Source: an uncultured Collinsella sp.
GTDB lineage: Bacteria > Actinomycetota > Coriobacteriia > Coriobacteriales > Coriobacteriaceae
DNA length: 5,440 bases
Reading direction: 5' to 3'
Assembly (NCBI GenBank): GCA_900551655.1
Contig: URWM01000123.1
Location: forward strand, 1 to 5,440
Under the pieces are notes generated by a model. It saw nothing but the letters and a program-made list of their open reading frames with translations. It was not told where the DNA came from and did no database searches. The translations under genes were made by a program, and so were the position numbers. Of the stretch, positions 1-5,394 are shown piece after piece. Each line of letters opens with the position of its first letter. Within the stretch, counting starts at the first letter, position 1.

Positions 1-26
1 GGCTCGGAGATGTGTATAAGAGACAG
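1..26 (+). other. Nextera/Tn5 sequencing adapter remnant
   Basis: Bases 8-26 are exactly the 19-base Tn5 mosaic end AGATGTGTATAAGAGACAG, and bases 1-7 (GGCTCGG) are the end of the Illumina Nextera Read 2 adapter. This is library-preparation sequence left on the contig, not genome. Genomic sequence begins at base 27, inside gpmI. The 26 bases are the perfect reverse complement of 5395-5420. Confidence 0.98.
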
Positions 27-1198
27 GCGCGATCCTCGTTGATGGCGGCGACGAGCTTCTCGGTAACCTCGGGAGCGCTCATCTCGGGCTGCAGATCGTA
101 GGTAGCGACCTTAGGGGAAGCGACGAGCACGCGCTCCTCGCCCTCCTTGGGCTCCTCGATGCCGCCGTTGAGGAAGAACGTCACGTGGGCGTACTTCTCG
201 GTCTCGGCGGTGTGCAGCTGCTTCAGGCCATTGGCGGCGATAACGTCGGCCAGGACGTTCTCGGGGAACGTCTTGGGGAAGGCGACCTCGACGTCAAACG
301 TCGGATCGTACTCGGTCATCGTCACAAAGTGCGAGAGCTTAATCTGCTCGCGCTCAAAGCCGTCGAACTCCTTGTCCGTGAACACGCGGGTCATCTGACG
401 AGCGCGGTCGGGACGGAAGTTGAAGAAGATGGCCGCGTCGCCCTCGTGGATACCCTCGTTGTGGGCCGCGAAAGGCTCGACGAACTCGTCGCCGCGCGGA
501 TCCGTCTCGTAGTAGGCCTTGATACCGGCAACGGGGTCGGTATCGGCATCGGACGCGTTGACCATGACGTCGTAGGCGCGCTGGATGCGCTCCCAACGGT
601 TGTCGCGGTCCATGGCCCAATAGCGGCCCGAAACGGTGGCAACGCGAGCGTCGCAACCGGTCTCCTCGGAGATCTTAGCCAGGAAGGCGCAGAACTCGCT
701 CATGTAGCCGGCACCGGACTGCGGGTCAACGTCGCGGCCATCCATGAAGGCGTGGACGCGAACGGTCTTGACGCCATGCTGGGCAGCCATCTTGACCAGA
801 GCCTCGACGTGGTTCATGTGAGAATGAACACCGCCAGGGCTCATAAGGCCCATGAGGTGCAGGGTCTTGCCTTCGGCCTTGACGTCGTCCATAGCCTTGA
901 CGAAAACCTCGTTCTTGGCGATGGAGCCGTCCTTGATGGCGTTGTTGATGCGCGAAAGCTCCTGGAACACGATGCGTCCGGCACCGATGTTGAGGTGACC
1001 CACCTCGGAGTTACCCATCTGGCCATCGGGAAGACCCACGTCCTCGCCCGAAGCGCCGAGCGTGGTGTGGGGGTACTTCTCGTACAGGCTATCAAGGAAG
1101 GGCGTCTTGGCAGCAGCGACGGCGTTCTCGCCATCGGCCGGAGCAAGGCCGCAACCATCCATGATGATCAGGAGTGCAGGAAGATGACGCTGTGCCAT
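27..1198 (-). CDS. gpmI: 2,3-bisphosphoglycerate-independent phosphoglycerate mutase, 3' end missing
   Basis: Cytoplasmic glycolytic enzyme converting 3-phosphoglycerate to 2-phosphoglycerate without a bisphosphoglycerate cofactor, using two Mn ions and a phosphoserine. I read 390 codons from ATG at 1198-1196 (MAQRHLPALLIIMDGCG). Visible landmarks: metal-binding Asp14, catalytic Ser64 in GQMGNSEVGHLNIGAGR, His125 in SPGGVHSHMNH, the DGRD motif at 153-156, GRYWAMDRDNRWER at 191-204, FNFRPDRARQ at 259-268 (Arg262, Arg265) and Lys335 in TEKYAHVTFFLNGG. The family is about 510 residues, so roughly 120 are missing. The break falls about a dozen residues before the expected DMVGH metal site, and the second metal site (DHGN) is also outside. 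The gene is probably intact in the cell, since the cut is at an adapter. It starts 5 bases after the tpiA stop. There is no ideal ribosome site: TAGGA is only 3 bases from ATG and AAGGCAGG is 12 bases away, so coupling to tpiA translation is likely. Confidence 0.96.
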
Positions 1199-1203
1199 AT
1201 GTC

Positions 1204-1971
1204 CTACTCGCCTGCCTTGACGACCATAGAGGCGAAGTCGGCAGCCTTGAGCGAAGCGCCGCCCACGAGGGCGCCGTCAACGTCGGGCTTGGCGACGAGC
1301 TCGGCGATGTTGCCGGGCTTGGCAGAGCCACCATAGAGAACGCGGATGCCGTTAGCGAGCTCCTCGCCAAACATCTCCTTGAGGGTCTCACGGATAGCGC
1401 CGCAGACCTCCTGAGCGTCCTCAGCGGTAGCGGTCTTGCCGGTGCCGATGGCCCAGATGGGCTCGTAAGCGACGACGACCTGCTTGGGGCAGGTGATCTC
1501 AAGACCGGCAAGGCCAGCCTTGACCTGGTTCACGACGTGCTCGACATAGGTGCCAGCCTCGCGGACCTCAAGGGACTCGCCGCAGCAGAAGACGGGAACA
1601 AGACCGGCGGCAACGAGAGCCTTGGCCTTCTTGTTCTGATCCTCGTCGGTCTCGTGGAAGTAGTCGCGACGCTCGGAGTGACCGATGATGCAGTAGGTGC
1701 AGCCAGCGGACTTGAGCATGTCGCAAGAAGACTCACCGGTGAAGGCACCCTTGGCCTCCCAGTACACGTTCTGTGCACCGAGGGCGATGGGGGCAGCCTG
1801 AATGCGGTCATGAACCGTGGTGATGTCGATGGTCGGAGGGCAGACGAGCACCTCGACGCCAGCCGGAACCTCGGGCAGAGCCTGAGCCAGCTCGTCGGCG
1901 AGCTTGGCGGCCTCGGCGACGTCGTTGTTCATCTTCCAGTTACCAGCGATAAGAAGGGTGCGATTAGGCAT
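1204..1971 (-). CDS. tpiA: Triosephosphate isomerase
   Basis: Complete TIM-barrel enzyme of 255 residues, a normal bacterial length. It interconverts dihydroxyacetone phosphate and glyceraldehyde-3-phosphate in the cytoplasm, feeding the Gap reaction. All catalytic parts are visible: Asn11 and Lys13 in GNWKMN, the electrophilic His98 in IIGHSERR, the base Glu170 in AYEPIWAIGTGKT (loop 6 follows), and the phosphate-binding YGGSAKPGN around Ser216 and GALVGGASL near 233-241. The start MPNRTLLIAGNWKMN is chosen because TIM proteins begin a few residues before NWKMN. An in-frame ATG 21 codons upstream lies deep in pgk and would add a non-homologous tail. The gene overlaps the end of pgk by 8 bases (ATGCCTAA serves as tpiA start and pgk stop region). 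It ends with TAG 5 bases before gpmI. Identification is essentially certain. Confidence 0.98.
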   Translation of the reverse strand: MPNRTLLIAGNWKMNNDVAEAAKLADELAQALPEVPAGVEVLVCPPTIDITTVHDRIQAAPIALGAQNVYWEAKGAFTGESSCDMLKSAGCTYCIIGHSERRDYFHETDEDQNKKAKALVAAGLVPVFCCGESLEVREAGTYVEHVVNQVKAGLAGLEITCPKQVVVAYEPIWAIGTGKTATAEDAQEVCGAIRETLKEMFGEELANGIRVLYGGSAKPGNIAELVAKPDVDGALVGGASLKAADFASMVVKAGE

Positions 1972-3154
1972 CGAGAAGCGCCTCCACTCCGGGCAGGGCC
2001 TTACCCTCGACGAGCTCCATGGAAGCGCCACCACCGGTGGAGATCCAGCTCATCTTGTCGGCCAGGTTGAACTTGTTGACAGCTGCGACGGAGTCGCCAC
2101 CGCCGATGATCGAGGTGCAGTCGGCCTCGGCGACGGCCTCGGCGATAGCCTGGGTGCCGTGAGCGAAGTTGTCAAACTCGAAGACGCCCATGGGGCCGTT
2201 CCAGAACACGGTCTTGGCGCCCTTGACGGCCTCGGCGTAGAGCTCCTCGGTCTTGGGGCCGATGTCCATACCCTCACGATCGTCGGGGATAGCGTCGGAA
2301 GCGACAACCTCGGGGACAGCGTCCTCGCCAAAGTGATCGGCAACGCGGTTGTCGATGGGGAGCAGGATCTTGACGCCCTTCTCCTCGGCCTTCTTGAGCA
2401 TCTCGCCGGCGCGCTCGACCCAGTCCTCTTCCTTGAGGGACTGACCAACGGACAGGCCCTGAGCCAGGAAGAAGGTGTAGGCCATGCCGCCACCGATGAT
2501 CAGGGTGTCAGCGGAGTCGATGAGGTGATCGAGAACGCCGATCTTGGAGGAAACCTTGGAACCGCCGACGATAGCGACGAAGGGGCGCTCGGGCTCGGCG
2601 AAGATGCCGGTCAGCGTGTCGACCTCCTTCTCGAGCAGGAAGCCGGCGACGGCAGGCAGGTAAGCGGCGGGGCCCACGACGGAACCCTGGGCGCGGTGAG
2701 CGGTGCCGAAGGCATCGAGAACGAAGACGTCACCATAGGAAGCGAGCTTCTTGGCGATCTCGGGATCGTTCTTCTTCTCACGCTTGTCAAAACGGACGTT
2801 CTCGAGAACGAGAACCTTGCCCGGCTCGACGGCGGCGACAGCCTCAGCAGCCTTCTCGCCGTAGGTGTCGGCGACAAAGGCAACGTCGAGACCAGAGAGC
2901 TCAGCGAGCTTCTTGGCGACGGGCTCGAGGGACAGCTCGGGCTGGAAGCCGGTGCCCTCGGGACGGCCGAGGTGGCTCATGAGGATGACGCGAGCGTTGT
3001 GCTCAACGAGGTAGTTGATGGTGGGCAGGGCAGCCTTGATGCGGGTGGTGTCGCCAACGACGCCATCCTTGATAGGCACGTTGAAGTCAACGCGGACGAG
3101 AACGCGCTTGCCGTCGACATCGATGTCGCGGACGGTCTTCTTGGTAAAGGCCAT
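1964..3154 (-). CDS. pgk: Phosphoglycerate kinase
   Basis: Complete cytoplasmic kinase of 396 residues, typical for bacteria. It transfers phosphate from 1,3-bisphosphoglycerate to ADP, giving ATP and 3-phosphoglycerate, which GpmI then uses. N-domain substrate motifs: RVDFNVP at 21-27, SHLGRP at 60-65, LENVRF at 117-122 and DAFGTAHR at 147-154. C-domain nucleotide motifs: GGSKVSSKIG at 197-206, GGGMAYTF at 221-228, WNGPMGVFE at 318-326, GGGDS at 351-355 and STGGGASME at 372-380. The start at MAFTKKTVRDIDVDGKRV matches the family N-terminus. An in-frame ATG 12 codons upstream sits inside a hairpin before the ribosome site and is rejected. The gene follows gap after a 140-base gap holding a terminator, and its last codons carry the tpiA ribosome site. 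No missing residues or frame breaks are seen. Confidence 0.98.
   Translation of the reverse strand: MAFTKKTVRDIDVDGKRVLVRVDFNVPIKDGVVGDTTRIKAALPTINYLVEHNARVILMSHLGRPEGTGFQPELSLEPVAKKLAELSGLDVAFVADTYGEKAAEAVAAVEPGKVLVLENVRFDKREKKNDPEIAKKLASYGDVFVLDAFGTAHRAQGSVVGPAAYLPAVAGFLLEKEVDTLTGIFAEPERPFVAIVGGSKVSSKIGVLDHLIDSADTLIIGGGMAYTFFLAQGLSVGQSLKEEDWVERAGEMLKKAEEKGVKILLPIDNRVADHFGEDAVPEVVASDAIPDDREGMDIGPKTEELYAEAVKGAKTVFWNGPMGVFEFDNFAHGTQAIAEAVAEADCTSIIGGGDSVAAVNKFNLADKMSWISTGGGASMELVEGKALPGVEALLDA
1981..1985 (-). promoter_or_regulatory. Ribosome binding site of tpiA inside pgk
   Basis: On the minus strand GGAGG lies 9 bases before the tpiA ATG (1971), within pgk codons for Val-Glu-Ala close to the pgk stop. 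Together with the 8-base gene overlap it supports the chosen tpiA start and translational coupling of the two genes. Confidence 0.7.
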
Positions 3155-3165
3155 GTTTGCTTCTA

Positions 3166-3170
3166 CCTTT
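3166..3170 (-). promoter_or_regulatory. Probable ribosome binding site of pgk
   Basis: Minus-strand AAAGG lies 11 bases before the pgk ATG at 3154, in a purine-rich stretch (GAAAGGTAGAAG). The spacing is long; the nearer AGAAG may contribute. It is far weaker than the gap site, but its position supports starting pgk at 3154 rather than at the ATG at 3190. Confidence 0.5.
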
Positions 3171-3177
3171 CGTACGT

Positions 3178-3200
3178 GTCTGCCTCCCATTACGGCAGAC
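3178..3200 (-). repeat. Perfect 7-bp inverted repeat (hairpin) in the pgk leader
   Basis: GTCTGCC (3178-3184) and GGCAGAC (3194-3200) are perfect reverse complements around a 9-base loop. It lies between the gap terminator and the pgk ribosome site. No T-run follows on either strand, so it is not a terminator. It could be a protein-binding site or a 5' stem protecting the pgk-tpiA-gpmI message. The role is unknown; the structure itself is read directly. Confidence 0.55.
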
Positions 3201-3210
3201 GATTTCTTAT

Positions 3211-3257
3211 AAAAAGGGCGCGACCCTAGGGTGTAAGCCCTATAAGGCCGCGCCCTT
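3211..3257 (-). terminator. Intrinsic terminator after gap
   Basis: A perfect 9-bp G+C-rich stem, AAGGGCGCG (3214-3222) with CGCGCCCTT (3249-3257), encloses a smaller 5-bp hairpin TAGGG/CCCTA (3227-3231 and 3238-3242). Read on the minus strand, the stem ends in CCC followed at once by TTTTT and ATAAG, the classic Rho-independent form. It lies 38 bases beyond the gap stop (3295) and 56 bases before the pgk start. It should end most gap transcripts or set a read-through ratio into pgk. In the plus direction only TTCTTTA follows, so activity that way would be weaker and has no gene to serve. Confidence 0.82.
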
Positions 3258-3294
3258 CTTTAGACGCTCAACGAGCTATTCGCTAAAAGCTAAA

Positions 3295-4320
3295 TTAAGC
3301 AACGAACTTCTCGAAGTACTTGATGGTGCGGACCATCTGAGAGGTGTAGGAGTTCTCGTTGTCGTACCAAGAGGTGACCTGAACGAGGGTCTGGCCGTTG
3401 CCGAGGTCAGAGCACATGGTCTGAGTGGCGTCGAAGATGGAGCCGTGGGTCTCGCCGATGATGTCGGTGGAGACGATGTCGTCCTCGTTGTAACCGAAGG
3501 TCTCGGAGATGGTGGAAGCGTAGGCCTTCATAGCGGCGTTGACCTCGTCGACGGTGACCTTCTTGTCAACGACAGCGTAGAGGTTGGTGATGGAGCCGGT
3601 CGGCGTCGGGACGCGCTGGGCGGCACCGATGAGCTTACCGTTGAGCTCGGGGAGAACCAGGCCGATAGCCTTGGCAGCACCGGTGGTGTTGGGGACGATG
3701 TTGACGGCGCAGGCGCGGCTACGACGCTTGTTGCCCTTGCGCTGCGGGCCGTCGAGCGGCATCTGGTCGCCGGTCCAGGCGTGAATGGTGGTCATGATGC
3801 CGGACACGATGGGAGCGAAGTCGTTCAGACCCTTGGCCATCGGGGCGAGGCAGTTGGTGGTGCAGGAAGCAGCGGAGATGATGTTGTCCTCAGCGGTCAG
3901 CGTCTCATGGTTGACGTTGTACACGATGGTGGGCAGATCGCTGCCGGCCGGAGCGGAGATGACGACCTTCTTGGCGCCAGCGTTGATGTGGGCCTGAGCC
4001 TTAGCCTTGCTGGTGTAGAAGCCGGTGCACTCGAGAACGACGTCGACGTCAAGGTCGCCCCAAGGCAGGTTGTTGGCGTCGGCCTCCTTGTAGATCTTGA
4101 TCTCCTTGCCGTCAACGGTGATGGAATCCTCGCCAGCAACGACCTCGTGATCGCGAGCGTAGTTGCCCTGCGTGGAGTCGTACTTCAGCAGGTAAGCGAG
4201 CATATCGGGAGAGGTGAGGTCGTTGATAGCGACGATCTCGGAGCCCTCATGACCGAACATCTGACGGAAAGCCAGACGACCGATGCGACCGAAGCCGTTA
4301 ATAGCAACCTTTACTGCCAT
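3295..4320 (-). CDS. gap: Glyceraldehyde-3-phosphate dehydrogenase, type I (NAD-dependent)
   Basis: Complete cytoplasmic dehydrogenase of 341 residues. It oxidises and phosphorylates glyceraldehyde-3-phosphate to 1,3-bisphosphoglycerate, passing product to Pgk. The N-terminal Rossmann motif is INGFGRIGR at 7-15, with Asp34 after AIN, the usual marker of NAD rather than NADP preference. The catalytic Cys153 is in [10 protein letters not shown] and its partner His180 in [10 protein letters not shown]. The C-terminal substrate part shows PNTTGAAKA at 210-218, [12 protein letters not shown] at 232-243 and WYDNENSY at 318-325. The start is fixed by [11 protein letters not shown] and by an excellent ribosome site 5 bases upstream. 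An in-frame ATG 34 codons earlier would lie upstream of the predicted promoter and is rejected. The gene ends in TAA before a strong terminator. The sequence suggests the glycolytic GapA-like enzyme; direction of use in the cell is inferred. Confidence 0.98.
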   Translation of the reverse strand: MAVKVAINGFGRIGRLAFRQMFGHEGSEIVAINDLTSPDMLAYLLKYDSTQGNYARDHEVVAGEDSITVDGKEIKIYKEADANNLPWGDLDVDVVLECTGFYTSKAKAQAHINAGAKKVVISAPAGSDLPTIVYNVNHETLTAEDNIISAASCTTNCLAPMAKGLNDFAPIVSGIMTTIHAWTGDQMPLDGPQRKGNKRRSRACAVNIVPNTTGAAKAIGLVLPELNGKLIGAAQRVPTPTGSITNLYAVVDKKVTVDEVNAAMKAYASTISETFGYNEDDIVSTDIIGETHGSIFDATQTMCSDLGNGQTLVQVTSWYDNENSYTSQMVRTIKYFEKFVA

Positions 4321-4325
4321 TGTGT

Positions 4326-4332
4326 CTCCTTT
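4326..4332 (-). promoter_or_regulatory. Strong ribosome binding site of gap
   Basis: Minus-strand AAAGGAG, a near-perfect Shine-Dalgarno sequence, is followed by ACACA and the gap ATG (5-base spacing). It decides the start codon against the longer in-frame alternative and predicts high translation, as expected for a glycolytic dehydrogenase. Confidence 0.85.
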
Positions 4333-4392
4333 CGTAAGGCCCCCGCGAGCTACAGCGCCCGCCGTTGAGGCCCACAAACTAACCACTCGCCT

Positions 4393-4422
4393 AATATACC
4401 TTTTTTTTGACTTGAATTTCAC
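4393..4422 (-). promoter_or_regulatory. Predicted sigma-A-type promoter of gap
   Basis: On the minus strand a -10 candidate TATATT (4393-4398) is separated by 18 bases from GTGAAA (4417-4422), which matches the TTGACA -35 consensus at four positions. The spacer holds an A8 tract. Initiation would fall near 4386, giving a leader of about 65 bases that turns G+C-rich before the ribosome site. The -10 is convincing in this otherwise G+C-rich DNA; the -35 is weak, so an activator may help. TATTAG at 4391-4396 is an alternative -10. Confidence 0.5.
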
Positions 4423-4438
4423 GAGAATGCTCGAAATT
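4415..4438. repeat. Imperfect inverted repeat over the gap -35 region
   Basis: AATTT (4415-4419) pairs with AAATT (4434-4438), and CGAG (4422-4425) with CTCG (4430-4433), around a 4-base AATG loop with a 2-base bulge (4420-4421). It covers the predicted -35. On the minus strand it is followed by A8, not T's, so it is not a whiA terminator. A regulator binding here would compete with RNA polymerase, but this is inference. Confidence 0.4.
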
Positions 4439-4454
4439 GAAAATCAAATTTACG

Positions 4455-4468
4455 TTAAAACGTTTTAA
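4455..4468. promoter_or_regulatory. 14-bp perfect palindrome, candidate operator upstream of gap
   Basis: TTAAAACGTTTTAA is a perfect palindrome with a central CpG, the layout typical of LacI/CcpA/PurR-family operators (core AAACGTTT). An overlapping pair of arms ACGTT/AACGT (4452-4456 and 4459-4463) adds symmetry. It lies about 75 bases upstream of the predicted gap start point, in the A+T-rich stretch 4391-4513. No T-run follows as it would in a terminator. The sequence is certain; the operator role is inferred. Confidence 0.45.
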
Positions 4469-4513
4469 AGACTAAAATAGCAGCTAAATCCGTATATAAG
4501 TCGATACTTCAAA

Positions 4514-5394
4514 CTACCTGTTTGCTTCAATGAGCTCTTCAAGCCTCAAAACGCGATGGTACAGGGCAGACTTCGACAAGGGAGGGTCAGCCATCTCCCC
4601 TAAATCACGCAGCGACAGATCGGGATAGCGCTCGCGCAGGTCGCAAAAGACCGCCAAGGCATCCGGAAGCGCATCGCGAAGGCCACGCTGCTCGAGCTCA
4701 TCGATAAGCGCAAGCTGATGTTGGGCAGCACCGGCGCTTCTGGTCTGGTTGGCGAGCTCGGCGTTCACGCGACGGTTCACATCGTTCTTAACCAACTTGA
4801 CCGCGCGCGCCTCCTCAATCTCGGCAACGCTGCGCTTGGCACCAATCAGCTTTAATAGATGCTCGATTTCCTCGGCGCTCTTAATGTACACGGCATATGA
4901 CCCCCGCCGTGCATTAACACGAGCATGGACCCCAATCTGCTCCAACAGATCGCAAAGTCCCTTGGCATATTGCTCGCCCTGCACAGCGATCTCCAAATGA
5001 AAATCGCCGCGTGGATCGGCCACGAAGCCGCCCGCGATGAGCGCGCCGCGGATGTAGGCAAGCCTGCAGCAGGGACGGGCAACGATGTGTCGGGGAACAC
5101 CAGCGACGAACCCTCCCCTGCGGTCTAGAATGCCCAGCAGCACCAGAGCCTTGTCCAGGTCGGGTTGATCGGGCAGGGTAATGAGATAGTTACGGACCTT
5201 ATGCAAGACCGATTTACGAACGGTGAATTCCGTTTTGAGCTTAAGGATGCGATGCGTCAGCGTGATCATCGTGCGCGCGACGGCTCCCGTCTCAGTCGCA
5301 ACTGTCAAACGATACCGCCCAGAGCCGGTAAGCGAGAGCGTACCACTCACGCGCGTGAGGGCGGCAAGTGTCGACAAGTCGCAGTATTCACATT
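4514..5394 (-). CDS. whiA: WhiA family DNA-binding regulator, extreme 5' end missing
   Basis: WhiA is a Gram-positive protein that joins an inactive LAGLIDADG-type fold to a C-terminal helix-turn-helix. In Streptomyces it works with WhiB to switch on sporulation-division genes; in non-sporulating bacteria its role is linked to division and metabolism. I read 292 codons, beginning inside the adapter junction with CEYCDLSTLAALTRVSGTL, which matches the family near residue 20, so about 15-22 residues are missing. The LAGLIDADG-like part includes CCRLAYIRGALIAGG at 108-122 of the visible chain and continues through DPRGDFHLEI to 135. The linker VKNDVNRRVNAELANQTRS (about 202-219) follows, then the HTH end SLRDLGEMADPPLSKSALYHR at 260-280. 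The gene ends in TAG. The TTG at 5377-5375 is not the start, because homology continues upstream. Codon choice is looser than in the glycolytic genes (tandem CTA-TTA at 4858-4853). No clear terminator follows, so read-through into gap is possible. Confidence 0.93.

Noticed and set aside
185..1336. Long plus-strand ORF opposite gpmI (383 codons), and similar ones at 1174-2070, 1904-3229 and 3157-4368
   Set aside because: Each is aligned codon-for-codon with a recognised glycolytic gene on the minus strand, has repetitive Val/Gly/Leu/Asp composition typical of reverse-complemented G+C-rich genes, shows no known domain, and overlaps its gene almost entirely.
1972..2034. N-terminal extension of tpiA by 21 residues
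   Set aside because: It lies inside pgk, has no ribosome site of note, and triosephosphate isomerases begin just before NWKMN.
3155..3190. N-terminal extension of pgk from the ATG at 3190
   Set aside because: The 12 added residues come from the hairpin and ribosome-site leader, and family members start at the MAFTKKTV-type N-terminus.
4401..4412. T8 tract and TTGACT on the plus strand as a terminator tail or promoter
   Set aside because: No hairpin precedes the T-run in the plus direction, no -10 lies 16-18 bases after TTGACT, and no plus-strand gene exists to serve.
4321..4422. N-terminal extension of gap from the ATG at 4422
   Set aside because: The 34 added residues match no GAPDH, include the predicted promoter, and bypass an ideal ribosome site right before [11 protein letters not shown].
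5375..5377. TTG as start codon of whiA
   Set aside because: The frame stays open upstream (residues CEYCD) and those residues match the WhiA family; the true start lies beyond the adapter junction.
4514..5394. LAGLIDADG homing endonuclease (mobile element)
   Set aside because: The fold resemblance is normal for WhiA, the C-terminal SKSALYHR helix-turn-helix is WhiA-specific, and the position before gap is conserved for whiA.
27..5394. tRNA, rRNA, CRISPR array, insertion sequence or prophage remnants
   Set aside because: Apart from the two intergenic regions the genomic part is filled by five housekeeping genes; no repeats with regular spacing, tRNA arms or transposase motifs were seen.
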